Of a stretch of 14,435 bases of DNA, positions 13,686 to 14,435 are shown in pieces. The translations under genes and the position numbers were made by a program. Under the pieces are notes generated by a model that searched no databases, was not told the origin of the DNA, and saw only the letters and a program-made list of their open reading frames with translations. This DNA comes from JBBILG01 sp037445085 (GTDB taxonomy: Bacteria; Pseudomonadota; Gammaproteobacteria; Burkholderiales; Methylophilaceae), in assembly GCA_037445085.1 (NCBI GenBank), contig JBBILG010000045.1:1-14435 (forward strand), read 5' to 3'. Each line of letters opens with the position of its first letter. Within the stretch, counting starts at the first letter, position 1.

Positions 13686-14435
13686 GTGCGCTTCCACGTC
13701 ATCATCCCCGCCCGTCATGCCTCCACGCGACTGCCGGGCAAGCCCCTGCTCGACATCGCCGGCCGGCCCATGGTGGTGCGGGTCGCCGAGCGGGCCGTGG
13801 AGAGCGGCGCGGATACCGTCAGCGTGGCTACCGATCATCCGCAAATCGCCGCAATCGTCGCGGCTTGCGGCCACGATGTGCTGATGACACGCGCCGACCA
13901 TGCAACGGGCACCGATCGCCTTGCCGAAGTGGTGGAGCTCAAGGGCTGGGACGACACGACCATCGTCGTCAACGTGCAGGGCGACGAACCGCTGATCGAC
14001 CCGACGCTGATCCGCGGCGTGGCGCATAACCTGGCCCGGCATGCCGAGGCGTCCGTGGCCACCGCCTGCCACCCGCTGCATGACAAGGCGGAGATGCTCA
14101 ACCCCAACGCGGTCAAGGTCGTGATCGACCGGGCCGGGTACGCGATGTATTTCAGCCGGGCACCCATCCCCTATCCGCGGGATGCTTTCGCCGCCGGGCG
14201 CGAACTGCCGGACGGCCTGCCCGCATACCGGCACATCGGCCTCTACGCCTACCGTGCCGGCTTGCTGCGCGCATACACCCGGCTGCCGCCCGCGCCCGTA
14301 GAGGTGTTTGAGTCGCTGGAGCAGCTGCGTGCGCTGTGGCACGGCTACAGGATCAGCGTCGCCATTACGGAGACCGCGCCGGCCGCGGGCGATGCGCTCG
14401 ACGTGGGGCGTGGACGACGGCGAGCCGATCTCCTC
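13686..14435 (+). CDS. kdsB: CMP-Kdo synthetase (3-deoxy-manno-octulosonate cytidylyltransferase), 3' end missing
   Basis: KdsB activates Kdo with CTP to CMP-Kdo for the LPS inner core. The frame begins with GTG one base after the preceding TAG and gives the family N-terminus FHVIIPARHASTRLPGKPLL (3-22), where R10, R15 and K19 belong to the nucleotide-binding loop. ATDH (about 46-49), the HATGTDRLAEVV segment and NVQGDEPLI (96-104) with metal-binding D100 follow. NPNAVKVV, YFSRAPIPYPRD and ESLEQLR are also present. The first 235 residues match closely. After TAPAAG the expected VDTPEDLERVR is replaced by DALDVGRGRRRADLL, with no stop before the window ends at codon 250, near the usual full length. 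This may be an error close to a contig end or a real frameshift. Confidence 0.93.
   Translation, partial: MRFHVIIPARHASTRLPGKPLLDIAGRPMVVRVAERAVESGADTVSVATDHPQIAAIVAACGHDVLMTRADHATGTDRLAEVVELKGWDDTTIVVNVQGDEPLIDPTLIRGVAHNLARHAEASVATACHPLHDKAEMLNPNAVKVVIDRAGYAMYFSRAPIPYPRDAFAAGRELPDGLPAYRHIGLYAYRAGLLRAYTRLPPAPVEVFESLEQLRALWHGYRISVAITETAPAAGDALDVGRGRRRADLL

Overview
The window is ordinary high-GC proteobacterial core chromosome, most likely from a betaproteobacterium (Nitrosomonadales-like). The gene families, the gene order ribE-ribBA-yqgE-ruvX-pyrR-pyrB facing lolC-lolD-comEC-exbB-exbD-msbA-lpxK-ycaR-kdsB, and the dense stop/start overlaps all point that way. I cannot name a genus from sequence alone. 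No rRNA, tRNA, insertion sequence, prophage or CRISPR array is visible, and no stretch over 300 bases lacks a gene.

Minus strand, read from 5207 down to 1: one tightly packed operon. It starts with riboflavin synthase (ribE) and RibB fused to a degenerate GTP cyclohydrolase II domain (ribBA). YqgE (UPF0301/AlgH), the Holliday-junction resolvase-like RuvX/YqgF, PyrR and aspartate carbamoyltransferase (pyrB) follow. The last gene is a beta-class DNA methyltransferase with lower GC than its neighbours. Most junctions are ATGA or short overlaps, so translation is probably coupled. Two genes look damaged. pyrR has an in-frame amber codon at a position where relatives have tyrosine. The methyltransferase carries at its C-terminus a cut-off piece of what looks like a BglII/BstYI-type restriction endonuclease.

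Plus strand, 5258 to 7217: the lipoprotein-release transporter (a LolC/E-type permease and LolD ATPase), followed at 7221 to 9602 by the DNA-uptake channel ComEC. ribE and lolC diverge from a 50-bp gap. Each has an extended -10 sequence (TGCTAAAAT and TGCTAGAAT) only 7-8 bases from its start codon and no Shine-Dalgarno sequence, so both messages may be leaderless. A perfect four-copy GGGAAGC repeat lies in the first codons of lolD.

Plus strand, 9636 to the right edge: an envelope operon with its own plausible sigma70 promoter in the 3' end of comEC. It encodes ExbB and ExbD (proton-driven motor), MsbA (lipid A flippase), LpxK (lipid A 4'-kinase), a YcaR/Trm112-type zinc protein and KdsB (CMP-Kdo synthetase). 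KdsB runs off the window, and its last 15 codons do not match the family. With the lol genes, this half of the window serves outer-membrane lipoprotein and LPS biogenesis.

I see no complete undescribed system here. The points most worth checking are the fused restriction-enzyme remnant, the pyrR amber codon, the paired leaderless-type promoters, the lolD heptamer repeat and the eight-codon minicistron between exbD and msbA.
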